DNA from: Pardosa pseudoannulata
Taxonomy: Eukaryota; Arthropoda; Arachnida; Araneae; Lycosidae
Assembly: GCA_032207245.1 (NCBI GenBank)
Contig: CM063506.1
Span: 40,101,342 to 40,165,341, forward strand
Direction: 5' to 3'
Length of the DNA: 64,000 nucleotides
The notes below the pieces were generated by a model. It made no database searches, had not been told where the DNA came from, and saw only the letters and a list, made by a program, of their open reading frames with translations. Positions 52,019 to 62,799 of the stretch are shown in pieces. Both the position numbers and the translations under genes were made by a program. Positions within the stretch are counted from its first letter, which is position 1. Each line of letters begins with the position of its first letter.

Positions 52019-52730
52019 TGTGACGCCTTCCATATTCTCAAATGAGAGGTAACGTGAAGAAAGGATCACAGTCAGATAAAATTGGAAATTTACATTTATT
52101 CTGGATTAAATGCGGCTATTTACAAAGGAATGTTAATTCCTAAATCATGTAGACTGCAAAGGACGGTTGCCGATAAAACTTCCTCACGACGACCACAGTC
52201 GAAAGAAAAACAAGAGATTTAATAATCTCTTACAAGTGGGGAGGCTTTTCAGGGTGCAATGAAACCCAATTTATCCCCCGTTCGGTATCCAAGACTCTGC
52301 CGCTCTCTATATGAGCGGACTTTACGAATCTGCCGAACTGCAAAACTATCTCCGGTAACAAACGCGAAAGCCTGCATGAGGTCAACACACCTACGTAAAA
52401 AATGACGAAAAGCCCTGAGTCGCAAAATTGTAGGCTTTTTATACCTGAGGGGTCAGTTACGGTCCCGCCACTTGTTTTTAGGGTCAGTTAAGATCCCAGT
52501 TACTGGAGAACTCCAGCTAAAGTTACAGTTATATTTTTAACTGAATTCTCATTCGCTGGCTGTCTCTTCACGGAATTTCCGAGCGTTCATTAACGAGATC
52601 CATCAGGGGCGTATTCGTCTATTCAGTCCGATTGTCAAGATCCCCGACTCTGCGACGCCACGCTATTGTCCAGGTAAGCAGGTGTACTACAGTCAGCTGG
52701 AGCGTGCTCGGACAAAGGGGAGTTTTCACA
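52019..52730 (-). mobile_element. Solo LTR 3 with 4-bp target-site duplication
   Basis: 712 bases, TGTGACG ... TTTTCACA, flanked by GTAC on both sides (52015-52018, 52731-52734). On the minus strand it has TATAAAA (52443-52437) and AATAAA (52100-52095) in the order expected for an LTR promoter and poly(A) site, so the element pointed leftward. Less AT-rich than its flanks. Confidence 0.85.
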
Positions 52731-52734
52731 GTAC

Positions 52735-53199
52735 TTTCATTTCAGTCTAAATATATTCAAACAACTAGGTTCTTTTTAATATGACTAGTACTTATTCAGA
52801 TGAGATAATGGCATGCATCATTTTGGTGATTGAATAAAGGTAACTTGTTTTCAATAATTATTGTAACATGAAAAAACAATAAATAACGAAAAAGTATCTA
52901 GAAAAAGTAAAAAGAATAGGTTGATTATGTTAGTTAATTGAAATTCTGCACAGTAATTTTCAGTTTACTTTTAAGATTCCTGAAAGTATACCACTTTTAC
53001 ATTTTTTAAACTTTTAAATGTCGTATTGTGATCGAAGTTCAAGAAGTAATATTTAGTCATTAAAATTTCATTTAGATGAAATTGTAGACTATAGACAAAA
53101 AAATTTTCCAAATATTTTAGAATTTTTAGTATGCTTCGTAAACGTTGGCGTGTTTGGCTATATAGAAAAAAATTACATGTAATTCTTTACAGTAAAACT
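52735..53199. other. AT-rich intergenic DNA
   Basis: Nothing recognised. Confidence 0.45.
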
Positions 53200-53790
53200 C
53201 AGCATGTTTTCTTTTTTGGATTATGTGTATTTGTTTCCTTAAAAAATTATTTTTCTCATTCCCATACCTATTTTTTAATAATTAAAGTGAATGTTTAGGA
53301 TTTTACTACATGATTTTAAAATAAATCTGATTTGATTTTCTAAATTCTGAGTATTTTATAAGAAATGATAGTTGAAAAGTGATACAAGACTGTTTTCTGT
53401 AAATTTCCGTACACTGCAAAAATATATTTTGAAGAACCTAATTATTAAATATAATATTAAACATGTCTATGCTAGATTAAAAATAATACTTGGAATTATG
53501 TACGGTGAAACACGGCAATGTTCCCTTTAGGGAATATACGTATTTGCTTCCTTAAAAAATCTTTTTTTTTTCAATATTCCTATAGCTAATTTTTTTATCT
53601 TTAAAAGTTAATGTATATGATTTCAGTACATGATTTTTAAATAAATCTGATTTGATATTTTACATTTTGAGAATTTTATAAATAGTGATATTTTAAAATT
53701 ACTGCAAAAGCCACTTTTTATAAATTTCTACACACTAAAAAATTTATTTCCGTGAATGATATAATTATATAAAATATTAAGCATGTGTTT
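53200..53790. repeat. Diverged approximately 320-bp duplication
   Basis: Shared blocks TAAATCTGATTTGAT, GTAAATTTCCGTACACT / ATAAATTTCTACACACT and ATTTGTTTCCTTAAAAAAT / ATTTGCTTCCTTAAAAAAT. Confidence 0.75.
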
Positions 53791-53899
53791 GTAGTTAAAA
53801 ATATTTCTGTTCAGTTTTTATGAAAAACTGTTTTATTAGATTATTTTTTTTTCCATTAAAATTGAAATCTATGAATTTTTTATTTTGATTTATATCAAA

Positions 53900-54740
53900 C
53901 AGCAGTTGCACAGTAATTAAAAATTCTGCTAAGTTTTAGGGAAAAACTGTCTTAATTGATTTTTATAGAGTGTGTTTCCATGTGGTAAAATTGGCATGTA
54001 AATGTTCTAATGAATTTTCCATTTTTATTTATATCAAACAACAGTAATTAAAAATATTTCTGTTAAGTTTTAGTGAGAAATTGTTTTAATTGATGTTTAT
54101 AGAGTGTGTTTCCATGTAAGAAAATTGGCATGGAAAAGGTCTAATGAATTTTTCATTTTGATTTATATCAAACAACAGTTGCAACAGTAATTAAAACTAT
54201 TTATGCTAAGTTTTAGTGAAAAATTGTTTTAATTCATCTTTATAAAGTGTGTTTCCATGTGGGCAAATTGGCATGGAAAGAGTCTAATGAATTTTTCATT
54301 TTGATTTATATCAAACAACAGTTGCAACAGTAATTAAAAATATTTCTGCTAAGTTTTAGTGAAAAATTGTTTTAATTGATTTTTATAGAGTGTGTTTCCA
54401 TGTGGGAAAATTGGCATGTAAAAGGTCTAATGAATTTTTCATTTTGATTTATATCAAACAACAGTTGCAACAGTAATTAAAAATATTTCTGCTAAGTTTT
54501 AGTGAAAAATTGTTTTAATTGATTTTTATAGAGTGTGTTTCCATGTGGGAAAATTGGCATGGAAAGAGTCTAATGAATTTTTCATTTTGATTTATATCAA
54601 ACAACAGTTGCAACAGTAATTAAAAATATTTCTGCTAAGTTCTACTGAAAAATTGTTTTAATTGATTTTTATAGAGTGTGTTTCCATGTGGGAAAATTGG
54701 CAAGGAAAAGGTCTAATGAATTTTTCTTTTTGATTTAGAT
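53900..54740. repeat. 143-bp tandem array, six units, upstream of cuticle gene 3
   Basis: GTGTGTTTCCATG at 53970, 54104, 54247, 54390, 54533 and 54676: first spacing 134, then exactly 143 four times. The inner units are nearly identical, so the array is young. It ends about 580 bases before the gene 3 TATA box. Confidence 0.96.
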
Positions 54741-55320
54741 CAAACATATTGCTCTAACCTAATGCAACAACAAGTTTCGGTAGCACTCAAAACTTCTTGA
54801 GCACATATTTCAATAGTGCTCAAAACAAAGTGTTTTAGTAATTAAACCCTGTAAAGTCCTCGATTTTTTTTTCAAAATTAATGGTAACATTAAAAAAACC
54901 AATAGAGGGCGAAAGAAGCACTAAGTACCTGTTATAAACAAAGAAACTTACTCTAACGGAAAAAGTAAAGGGCATCAGCCCGAACAATGTACCCCAAGTC
55001 TCCGGTTGAGCAAGCACCCCCCATTTGTAGAAAGGATCAAGTCTCCCAGTAGGGTTCCAATATTGTAAACAAAAGACATAAAAGGTACGTTTTATTTCTT
55101 ACAAGGACAAGTGACGAGAGAAAAAAAAAAACATTCTTTTTCACTTCTTCCGTACCCAACGCATTTTCTTGACCTCGTAAAATAGAATGAGGGGATTCAT
55201 TCTTCCGACCTTCGAATCCGAACGGTATCAAGAGGCTACACCCGCCTGGGCATCTCCCATCGCGCGTGACGGTTCTAGCTTCCCTATTGACCACACCTGA
55301 GCAAGGCTGGACATAGAGTA
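54740..55320. promoter_or_regulatory. Upstream region of cuticle gene 3
   Basis: Non-repetitive DNA between the 143-bp array and the gene 3 TATA box; the last 200 bases are less AT-rich. Holds TGACCT at 55170-55175. The minus-strand ORFs here (55037-55458, 54835-55017) run across the promoter and show no domain. Confidence 0.35.
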
Positions 55321-55327
55321 TATAAAA
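55321..55327 (+). promoter_or_regulatory. TATA box of cuticle gene 3
   Basis: TATAAAA with an initiator-like TTCATAAG (around 55352) about 31 bases downstream, so a 5' UTR of about 40 bases is expected. A second candidate initiator (GCAGT) is at 55356-55360. Confidence 0.85.
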
Positions 55328-55391
55328 GAGGGCACATCTATGGTAGAGTTCATAAGCAGTTGAATCGAATCCAACAGCCACACATTCCACA

Positions 55392-55397
55392 ATGAAG
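55392..55397 (+). CDS. Cuticle gene 3, mini exon 1 (Met-Lys)
   Basis: ATGAAG followed by a GTAAGA donor, 65 bases after the end of the TATA box. Splicing to 55601 gives an uninterrupted signal peptide. Confidence 0.92.
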
Positions 55398-57750
55398 GTA
55401 AGATTTCATGTGTTTGTATGATTTTGCTTCCATCTTCTTGCCTTTTAGTTAGTTTCAATATAAATTTTTCTTTTTAGTAAAAATTAAATATCAAATTTCT
55501 AATATTTTTCAATTAAAATTATTATTAATTAATAACATTTTTTATTTCGTATTTGTAAATAGGACAAATAAATCAACGAAAATTTTTCTTTTTCTTACAG
55601 GTTTTCATCATTTTCGCTTTGGTCGCTGCATCCCAAGCAGCTGTCCTTCTCCACCACCCCGCTGTTCTTGATACTGGAGCCAGTACTCAGTTCAGAAGCC
55701 AAGATGTAAGTATTTTAGGCTTCATAGTATATCTTCTGATAATATATCTAAACATTACATTTTAAATATGATGGGAACCTTTTAATGCGGTTTTTCTCAT
55801 GAGCACCACGGAGTATTTAACGCTCCAAAAAAGGTAAAACTTGCTTAAAATTAAAAATATTCTTATCACATATAGTTTAAAATTTAAAATCAAGAGCATT
55901 TATCTAAAAAAAGGGACATTTGAATGTAATAATGATGATGTGAAAATAGGAAAGTATAATTTTGTAACAAAAATAATACTATTTTAATAAAATAACAAAA
56001 TGTGGATTTGTAATATTTGCCCTAAATATCTTTTGAGGTTTTTATATTTTTTTTTCTATGAGTGCGTTTTCTATATATGTCTGCAATGGGGAAACAGTGC
56101 AGGAACAAAATTAAACGGGGAAAAATAATGACCTGCTAGCTCCTATGACTAATCTATCCTATTCATTTCATACTAGTTTGTCATGTTTTCCTTTTAAATT
56201 CAGAATACAGCTGAGCGGTAAAATTTAGTTAGCGTAGAATATTCAATTTTAAAGCTTCTCTGTGATTGAAAAAGTTTGAAAACTTTTGCTTCATTTCAGT
56301 ATTGTCAAAACACAATTAGTAATATATGTTAGAATAATGTTCTAGAAACTTTTATTATGCTTAAAGTAATTTCTAAAAAAATATTTATTAGTTGTAAATA
56401 TACTTATTAATTTAAATATATACTGATAAAACCAATTAAAACAAAAAATGCTTTAGAATGTTGTTGAATATGAGAGGGAATAATTTAGACATTCTTGAGG
56501 TGTTTACTTCATACTGGCACAGTCCTTCTTATCGTAAAATAGAAGGCTCAAATAAAAATAATAAAACAGAATTGGCTTTATAGTATCAACACCTACGTAT
56601 ATGAAATTTTTCTTTTAAAAAGGGAATATTAATAAATTTACTAACAATATTTTACTTTTATTTTACCTTTTGTGCAATTTTATGAAATTTAATTTTAAAT
56701 ATTATTCCAGTAAATTAATAAAAAATATTCTTTACGACTTGGTGAGAGTAATCAAAATAAAATGGTGGGTCAGATAAATATCTTTAATTAAAAATGTAAT
56801 TTTTAATCTTTCTTGAAATGTTTTTATGCACAATAATATGTAACACCACTATCGTAAAAATCGTTTTTTACGACACTGGTGAGGGTAATCAAATTAAAAT
56901 GGTGGGTCAGATAAATATCTTTAATTAAAAATATAATTTTTAATCTTTCTTGAAATGCTTTTATGCACAATAATATTTAACACCAGTGTCGTGTCATGAA
57001 AATTGTTTTTTACGGCACTGGTGAGAGTAATTAAAATAAAATTGTGAGTCAGATAAATATATTTAAATAAAAATATAATTTTTAACCTTTCTTGAAATGC
57101 TTATGTACAATAATATTTAATAAATGAATCAATAAAATGCATTCCTATTAATTCTTCAACAATCCTTGATAATTTTTCTGCTAAAATATATAAAATTCAT
57201 TATTAACACTTAAATTTCGATTTCATATAAATTCACCAGAAATCCTTATTTAAAAAATAATTCAATCTGTTAACTTTTTCTCGTTCTTGAATATTTATTG
57301 TTTTGTTTTGGATGCTCTAAAGTTTGGTTCTTCAAAATAAGTGAAATGTCAATTTGATTTTGAATTAATACAGCTCTTAATTACGTATATATGCGTATGA
57401 CAGTTATCACTTTTACTACATGCTAATTTAAAGAACAAAAGGAAAGATTATTTTTTATTCTTATTCTATTTACTATTTAAGGAAAGCCCAAGTAATAACC
57501 TTCAAAACAGTGGATGCAATATCAAAATAATATTATTTAAAGTTTTAAAATCTCAAATTTTAAATCTGTTTACTAAAAGAACTTTTAAACTAAAAGATTT
57601 AAAAGGTTTAGTATAATATTTGAGTCTAAAAATTCTTTCATTATCTATATTGGATTTCTAATTCTTATTCTATTAATATAATTTTATATGAACATAAATT
57701 TTCTTTGTATATTTTAAGCTTTTATATTGTGATATATTGAACACAAAAAA

Positions 57751-57810
<60 letters not shown>

Positions 57811-58595
57811 ATGTATATTGGGACTTTTTTTTAAACCCTATTTACTTAAGTAGTACATTATTTTAAATGATAATAAAACAGAATTTGTACAGGTTTAAAT
57901 AATAAATTTACGAAACATTTTTGATAACATTAATTTCTTTTTCTTTTCGATTGAGCTATTTTTTGTCTGAATACAGAACTGAATGAAAAGGAATACATGA
58001 GTATCTCTAATTTAAAAACTATTAATTAGACCACGGAATAGAAAAAATAGTGTTATGTTCATATAAATCTTTATTTAAATTTATTCTTATTTATGAAAAT
58101 AAAAATATAATATTAAACTATTAACTTTTAGTGCACATATGCAAATTTTAAAAATATGAATATTTCTATCTCTCATTCTTGTAGAATTTTGGTAATTACG
58201 CCTTTGGTTACAACGAAGGTCATCTGACTGGTGGAACCTTTAGGAGGGAAACTGGAGACGGACACGGAAACGTAGCAGGTTCATATGGTCTCCGTGATGC
58301 TGATGGCCGAGTTCGAGTGGTTAACTACGTTGCTGATGCTGCTGGATTTAGAGCTGATATCAAGACAAACGAACCAGGTGTTGAACCTAAGGACCCTGCC
58401 CACACCGCCATCAACAAAGCTGGTATTGTTGTTGCTCCAGCACACCACGCCGTAGCCTATGCTGCTGCCCCTGTCGTTGCTCATGCTCCTGTTGCTCATG
58501 CTCCTGTAGCCCATGTTCCTGTTGCCCATGCACCAATTGCTTACGCTGCCCACCCTGTTGCTGCTCCTCACTATGGTTACGCTTACCACTACTGA
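55392..58595 (+). CDS. Cuticle gene 3: RR-domain chitin-binding cuticular protein
   Basis: Secreted structural cuticle protein of 173 residues; CDS is join(55392..55397, 55601..55705, 58185..58595). Residues 1-15 (MKVFIIFALVAASQA) are the signal peptide. The RR domain spans about residues 40-104 with GSYGLRDADGRVRVVNY, ADAAGF and NEPG; one residue is inserted before it (DGHGNVAG against SHGVVAG in the paralogues). The tail (about 111-173) carries repeated AHAPV units and ends YAYHY, so the terminal YYW of genes 1 and 2 is missing. Codons are T-rich (GCT, GTT) rather than C-rich, consistent with an older divergence or lower expression. Intron 1 is only 203 bases; intron 2 is 2,479 bases. Confidence 0.96.
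55601..55705 (+). CDS. Cuticle gene 3, exon 2 (signal peptide and linker)
   Basis: 35 codons between a pyrimidine-rich TTCTTACAG acceptor and a GTAAGT donor. Begins VFIIFALVAASQA and ends FRSQD. Confidence 0.95.
56700..57120. repeat. Approximately 137-141-bp tandem repeat in intron 2 of cuticle gene 3
   Basis: Three units with GGTGAGAGTAAT-like words near 56739, 56877 and 57019, sharing GGTCAGATAAATAT and ATTTTTAATCTTTCTTGAAA. Confidence 0.9.
57751..57802. repeat. (TA)n microsatellite in intron 2 of cuticle gene 3
   Basis: About 50 bases of pure TA. Confidence 0.97.
58185..58595 (+). CDS. Cuticle gene 3, exon 3 (RR domain and AHAPV tail)
   Basis: 136 codons plus TGA after a TTGTAG acceptor. 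Begins [16 protein letters not shown]. The antisense ORF at 58281-58625 is a shadow. Confidence 0.96.
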   Translation, partial: NFGNYAFGYNEGHLTGGTFRRETGDGHGNVAGSYGLRDADGRVRVVNYVADAAGFRADIKTNEPGVEPKDPAHTAINKAGIVVAPAHHAVAYAAAPVVAHAPVAHAPVAHVPVAHAPIAYAAHPVAAPHYGYAYHY

Positions 58596-59328
58596 GCTAG
58601 CAAAATGGCTCTGATAAAAACACAAGCCAAATATGCCGAGTAATTAGGATCAAACTGATTATGATCAGCGAATAGTAAAGTCTCACACTCTTTTATATTT
58701 AATTTAAAACTTACTCCAACTCACGAAGAATCTTCTCATTCCGCATAATTCTTGAGAAAATGTTTCTCCATTCTCGTGTAAACTTTCTTTTTCATTTCTC
58801 CGAAAAGAATCTCTCTAAGCCTAGTCAAATCCTCACTTCTACTTTCACTAGATGAACCGATTCTAAAAATTTTCATCGTTTTCAATCTTTTGCAGAATTA
58901 GGAAGTAAACTTTGCATTGGAAGGGAATGCAATTAACTTTAAGCGTGATAAAATTTTTCTTGGCGGTTTCATGAACTATTTAAGCGCGATTTTCAGAAAA
59001 GGAACAGATAGATACCAAAAAATACATTCCAGAATACCGTTGTCGAATCATTGTCTGAATTCCTGCAAGGAAATTCTTCTAGTAACAATGCGTTAAAAAG
59101 AACGCATATATAATGTTAAAAATTTAGAAATCATTACCATTAATATATTCTTCCTTTCTTCGAAACAATGAATTATTTTTAAATATCTTTTACAGTCTAA
59201 TCATTACATAAAACAATATTTTAATCAGTGGGATTGAAATTCTTAAACTTACTACTATAATTTTCAATAATCAAAGTATGCATCGATCAATATGACAGTT
59301 CTATATGAATAGTTTAGCATACTTTTAG
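58596..59328 (+). other. 3' flank of cuticle gene 3
   Basis: No AATAAA occurs in this stretch; the first is at 59647-59652, inside the first unit of the downstream array. Either a variant poly(A) signal is used here or the 3' UTR runs about 1 kb. Confidence 0.5.
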
Positions 59329-62300
59329 AAAACTGCATAATCTTACTATACTAAAAAATTGTTTAAAAATTTTGTATCAAAATTAAAACAATTTTTTCAC
59401 CTCCTATTTAGTATATACATTATATTTATTCAGATAGTGATAGTTTTTGAATTTTTATTTTATTTCAATTTATCTTTTCTACTACTTTAAGTGATCTCAG
59501 AATATGTCATGTAATGAATAACACCTTGTATTCATGTGCTGTATTTAACTGTGATTTTCTTATATAATTCTTTCTCTTAAAGTATATTTTCTCAAGAAAA
59601 TATTTATATGCTGCCATACCTTTTTTGTATCATTTGTTTAAAATGAAATAAAATACAAGCAAAGAAACGTCTTGCATTTTCTTTTTCCAATATACGCAAA
59701 ATGGATCACGTAACAAATATGGGACATTTAGATTACTTGCAGGAAATTTGGCACCTTTATCTAAGCTAAAAATTTCCATATAAAATTATAACTGCATTTT
59801 GAAGAATCTCTTTTCCTTATGAACTATAAAATTCGAATCAACGAACTATAAATTTCAAAAAAGGCAAATGAATACAAAAGTCAACTTTTATATGAAAAAA
59901 AATTCAATTTATAGATGATCTTACTATACTAAAAAATTGTTTAAATGTTTTGTATCAAAATTAAAACAATTTTTTTCATTTCCTATTTACTATATGCCTT
60001 ATATTTACTTCAGAAAATGATAAATTCTGAATTTCTATTTTATTTCAATTTATCTTTTCTACTACTGTCTGTGATCTCAGAACATGCCATGGAATATATA
60101 ACACCTTGAATTCATGTGCTGTATTTAACTGTGATTTTCTTATATAATTCTTTCTCTTAAAGTATATTTTCTCAAGAAAATATTTATATGCTGCCATACT
60201 TCTTTTGTATCATTTGTTTAAAATGAAATAAAATACAAGCAAAGAAATGTTTTGCATTTTCTTTTTTGAATATACAAAAAATGAATTACATAACAAATAT
60301 GGGACATTTAGATTACTTGCAAGAAATCTGGCACCTTTATCTAAGCTAAAAATTTACATATAAAATTAGAAACTGTATTTTGAGGAATCTCTTTTTCTTA
60401 TGAACTATAAAAATCGAATTAACGAACTATAAATTTCAAAAAATGCAAATGAATACAAAATTCAACTTTTATATGGGAAAAATTTCAACTTATAGAAAAC
60501 TGCATGATCTTACTACACTAAAAAATTGTTTAAAAATTTTGTATCAAAATTAAAACAATTTTTTCACTTCCTATTTAATCTATACCTTATATTTACTTCA
60601 GACAATGATAATTTCTGAATTTCTATTTTATTTCAATTTATCTTTTCTACTACTTTATGTGATCTCAGAATATGTCATGTAATAAATAACACCTTGTATT
60701 CATGTGCTCTATTTAACTGTGATTTTCTTATATAATTCTTTCTCTTAAAGTATATTTTCTCAAGAAAATATTTATATGCTGCCATACTTCTTTTGTATCA
60801 TTTGTTTAAAATGAAATAAAATACAAGCAAAGAAATGTCTTGCATTTTCTTTTTTCAATATACACAAAATGGATCACGTAACAAATATGGGACATTTAGA
60901 TTACTTGCAGGAAATTTGGCACCTTTATCTAAGCTAAAAATTTCCATATAAAATTAGAAACTGCATTTTGAAGAATCTCTTTTCGTTATAAACTATAAAA
61001 TTTGAATTAACGAACTATAAAAAAAATGCATGAAAAAAATTCAAATGAATACAAAAAATCAACTTTCATATGAAAATTTTTCAATTGTAGTTGTATCAAA
61101 TTCATTCACGGATATCCTGTATGAGTACAAAATTTAAATGACCTTCTTCCTATTACTGATTTGAATCCTTTAAAAATCTCATTTAATTTTCTAAAATTAA
61201 ATTTATATGCATATACACAAATGAAATAAAATACAAGCAAAGAAATGTCTTGCATTTTATTTTTTAATATACACAAAATGGATCAAGTAAAAAATGAGAC
61301 ATTTAGATTACTTGCAGGAAATTTGGCACCTTTATCTAAGCTAAAAATTTCCATATAAAATTATAACTGCATTTTGAAAAATCTCTTTTCCTTATGAACT
61401 ATAAATTTAAAAAAATGAAATGAATAAAAATTTTATTAATAAAATTCAACTTAGAAACAACTAAAAATGTTTATTTGTATCAAAATTAAACAATTTTCAT
61501 TTGTATACACCTCAAATTCAGTCGATATAACTGTATATTTCAAATTTTCAACTACCTTTCTTCTTTAGATTTGATCATGTAATAAATTGTAATCCCTAGC
61601 CTTTTAATTCTTCTTATATAACATTAACATTTAAGGCGTATCATTGTATCATTTGTTTAAAATGAAATAAAATACAAGCAAAGAAATGTCTTTTCATTTT
61701 CTTTTTGCAATATACACTAAATGGATCACGTAACAAATATGGGACATTTAGATTACTTGCAGGAAATTTGGCACCTTTATCTAAGCTCAATTTTCCATAT
61801 AAAATTAGAAACTACATTTTGAAGAATCTCTTTTTCTTATAAACTATAATTTATAAACGAAATAAATTTAATTTAAATAAAAATTTATGTAATAAAATTC
61901 AATTAGAACATGCATGAAAAATGCAAATGTACAAAAATTTAAAAAATTTTTCAATTTGTAATTCACCCTCAAATTCTCGAATATAACTGTATGAGTTTTC
62001 AATTTATTTCAACTGACCTGTTCCGGAGTTACTATTTGAATCCCATTGTAAAATGGATCCGTAGCCGTTTAGAATAGGCTATAATATTAACCATTTAATG
62101 GCCATATTTATATTTAAAAGGAAATAAAATACAAGAAAAGAAACATCTTGTATTTTCTTTTTTCCATATTCACAAAATGGATCAAGTAACAAATATGAGA
62201 CATTCAGATTACTTGTAGGAAATTTGGCAACATTATTTACGCTAAAATTTTCCATATAAAATTAGAAACTACATTTTGAAGAATCTCTTTTTCTTATAAA

Positions 62301-62600
62301 CTATAAAATTTGAATTAAAAAATTATGTAATAAAATAATTAGAAATATGAATAGAAAAATGCAAATGAATACAAAAAGTCAACTTTTATATGGAAAAAGT
62401 TTTCAACTTGTAGATTACAGCCTCAAATTCAGTCATTATTGTATGATTGGCAAATGGTAAACTATTGTTCTTTATTATTTGAAACCCATTGTAAAATGGA
62501 TGGCAATAGCCGTTTGGAATTGGCTATAAACATTAACATTTTGAAGACGGGCTTATCATATATGCAACATCTTTAAATGAACCAGATGATTTTCTAGTAT
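59329..62600. repeat. Tandem array of about 580-bp then about 450-bp units downstream of cuticle gene 3
   Basis: GGGACATTTA-type landmark at 59721, 60301, 60889, 61296, 61741 and 62197 (spacings 580, 588, 407, 445, 456): three full units, then three internally deleted ones. Most units carry AAATGAAATAAAATACAAGC, i.e. an AATAAA, and GGCACCTTTATCTAAGCTAA. Confidence 0.95.
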
Positions 62601-62799
62601 TCAGATATCTCTTCTACTAATTGTATAAAAAAATTGTATATGAATAAGAAATACTAATTCATGTTTTACTTGATATCTTATATATACTCGTTCTGAGACA
62701 ATTTGAAATGTTACATTTGATAAAAATTTATTTATCTTTTTCAAATTTGTATTAAAAAATCCTGAATGAATATAAAATACAAAACAAAATTCTGAAAAT

